Shown piece after piece: positions 63,511-64,000 of a stretch of DNA of 64,000 nucleotides. Source of the DNA: Rhodococcus coprophilus NBRC 100603 (GTDB lineage Bacteria; Actinomycetota; Actinomycetes; Mycobacteriales; Mycobacteriaceae); contig NZ_BDAM01000001.1 of NCBI RefSeq assembly GCF_001895045.1, positions 434,001 to 498,000 on the forward strand. The letters are read 5' to 3'. The notes beneath the pieces were generated by a model that searched no databases, was not told the origin of the DNA, and was given only the letters and a program-made list of their open reading frames with translations. Position 1 is the first letter of the stretch. Every line of letters begins with the position of its first letter. The position numbers and the translations under genes were made by a program.

Positions 63511-64000
63511 TGACTCGCTTCCGCACCACCCTCGCCGTCGGCGCGGGGCTCGCACTGATCCTGACCGGTTGTTCGGACAACGGAGGTGACGACACCACCG
63601 CCACGTCCGGATCCGCCACGGCGAGCGGTACGGCGCAGTCGCCCGAATACACCGGCGCGCTGCCGGAGCGTCCCACGGGCGGAGACCCGGTGTCGTGCAC
63701 CTATAACCCGTCGGGTGACGCTTCCCGTGATGTGAGCGCTCCCGCTGCGACCGACGTACCCGCCGAAGGAACCGTCGGCGTGTCGCTGACCACCAGCGTC
63801 GGACCGATCGGTCTCGAGCTCGACCGGGCGGAAGCACCGTGCACGGTCAACAGCTTCGTCTCCCTTGCGGAGCAGGGCTACTTCGACGACACCCCGTGCC
63901 ACCGGCTGGTGACCTCCCCGGGTCTGCAGGTGCTGCAGTGCGGAGACCCCAGCGGCACCGGGACGGGCGGGCCGGGATACGGGTTCGACACCGAATACCC
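63510..64000 (+). CDS. Lipoprotein cyclophilin (partial, runs off window)
   Basis: At least 163 residues are visible. The protein starts MTRFRTTLAVGAGLALILTGCSD, a lipoprotein signal with lipobox LTGC (lipidated Cys21). A Thr/Ser/Ala linker follows, then a cyclophilin domain closely resembling the upstream paralogue (CTVNSFVSLAEQGYFDD, CHRLVTSPGLQVLQCGDP). The same four cysteine positions are kept. It is translationally coupled to the upstream gene through TGATG. The C-terminal half lies outside the window. Confidence 0.9.
   Translation, partial: MTRFRTTLAVGAGLALILTGCSDNGGDDTTATSGSATASGTAQSPEYTGALPERPTGGDPVSCTYNPSGDASRDVSAPAATDVPAEGTVGVSLTTSVGPIGLELDRAEAPCTVNSFVSLAEQGYFDDTPCHRLVTSPGLQVLQCGDPSGTGTGGPGYGFDTEY

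Noticed and set aside
1-64000. CRISPR arrays, insertion sequences, prophage or integrase genes
   Set aside because: No spaced repeat series, transposase motif, integrase or attachment-site duplication was seen; the tandem repeats are too short and few and lie within or beside ordinary genes.

Overview
The window is chromosomal DNA of a high-GC mycolate actinobacterium, most likely Rhodococcus or a close relative. The evidence is a strong G/C third-position bias, frequent GTG starts, dense 4-bp ATGA/GTGA gene overlaps, and gene families typical of Corynebacteriales (EspC-like and WXG-containing ESX substrates, an Rv2578c-type radical SAM protein, DUF4235). From about 19.5 kb onward, gene content and order (aroE-mltG-ruvX-alaS, rarA, transglutaminase / ATP-grasp-alpha-E, aspS, zinc metallopeptidase, Rv2578c-type radical SAM, hisS, metallo-beta-lactamase-fold hydrolase, cyclophilins) match, from memory, the core segment around Rv2552c-Rv2582 of Mycobacterium tuberculosis.

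Left accessory region (about 0.8-15.9 kb): a long leftward transcription unit for an extracellular polysaccharide. It encodes a polyprenyl-phosphate-type GT2, an NDP-sugar epimerase, a small membrane protein, a second GT2, a NodB polysaccharide deacetylase, a MOP-superfamily flippase, a large polytopic membrane protein (possible polymerase) and a secreted GH39-like glycosidase. Embedded in it is an unusual five-gene, translationally coupled block: a stand-alone amino-acid adenylating enzyme, a carrier protein, a monoamine-oxidase-type flavoenzyme, a lysine 2,3-aminomutase-like radical SAM enzyme and a GNAT acyltransferase. My reading is that this block makes an unusual (beta-)amino acid, activates it on the carrier and attaches it to the polysaccharide, perhaps on an amine exposed by the deacetylase. 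An AT-rich island at about 15.86-15.96 kb is the probable control region.

16-19.4 kb holds an ECF42-type sigma factor with its DGPF/YCII partner and an FMN-binding glutamate-synthase-like enzyme. 19.5-36 kb holds housekeeping genes (aroE, mltG, ruvX, alaS, rarA, aspS), a PhoD-like phosphatase, an APH-fold kinase, and the transglutaminase plus ATP-grasp/alpha-E amidoligase cassette.

36-45 kb: a membrane-anchored zinc metallopeptidase converging on a chagasin-like protein, several small hypothetical or secreted proteins, a universal stress protein, a 32-aa amphipathic peptide gene with a strong ribosome site, a SulP anion transporter and two coupled CNNM/CorC proteins. 45-55 kb: a SEC-C/TPR protein, two pirins and a VOC protein divergent from a MarR regulator, a thioesterase, a GNAT, a second VOC protein, an Rv2578c-type radical SAM protein and a lactate monooxygenase-like flavoenzyme. 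55-64 kb: an orphan ESX substrate pair, a GCS2-ATP-grasp fusion, a PH-domain membrane protein, hisS, an MBL-fold hydrolase and two tandem secreted cyclophilins, the second cut by the window end.

No tRNA, rRNA, CRISPR array, insertion sequence or phage gene was recognised. Start sites were chosen by eye from ribosome-binding sites and overlaps.
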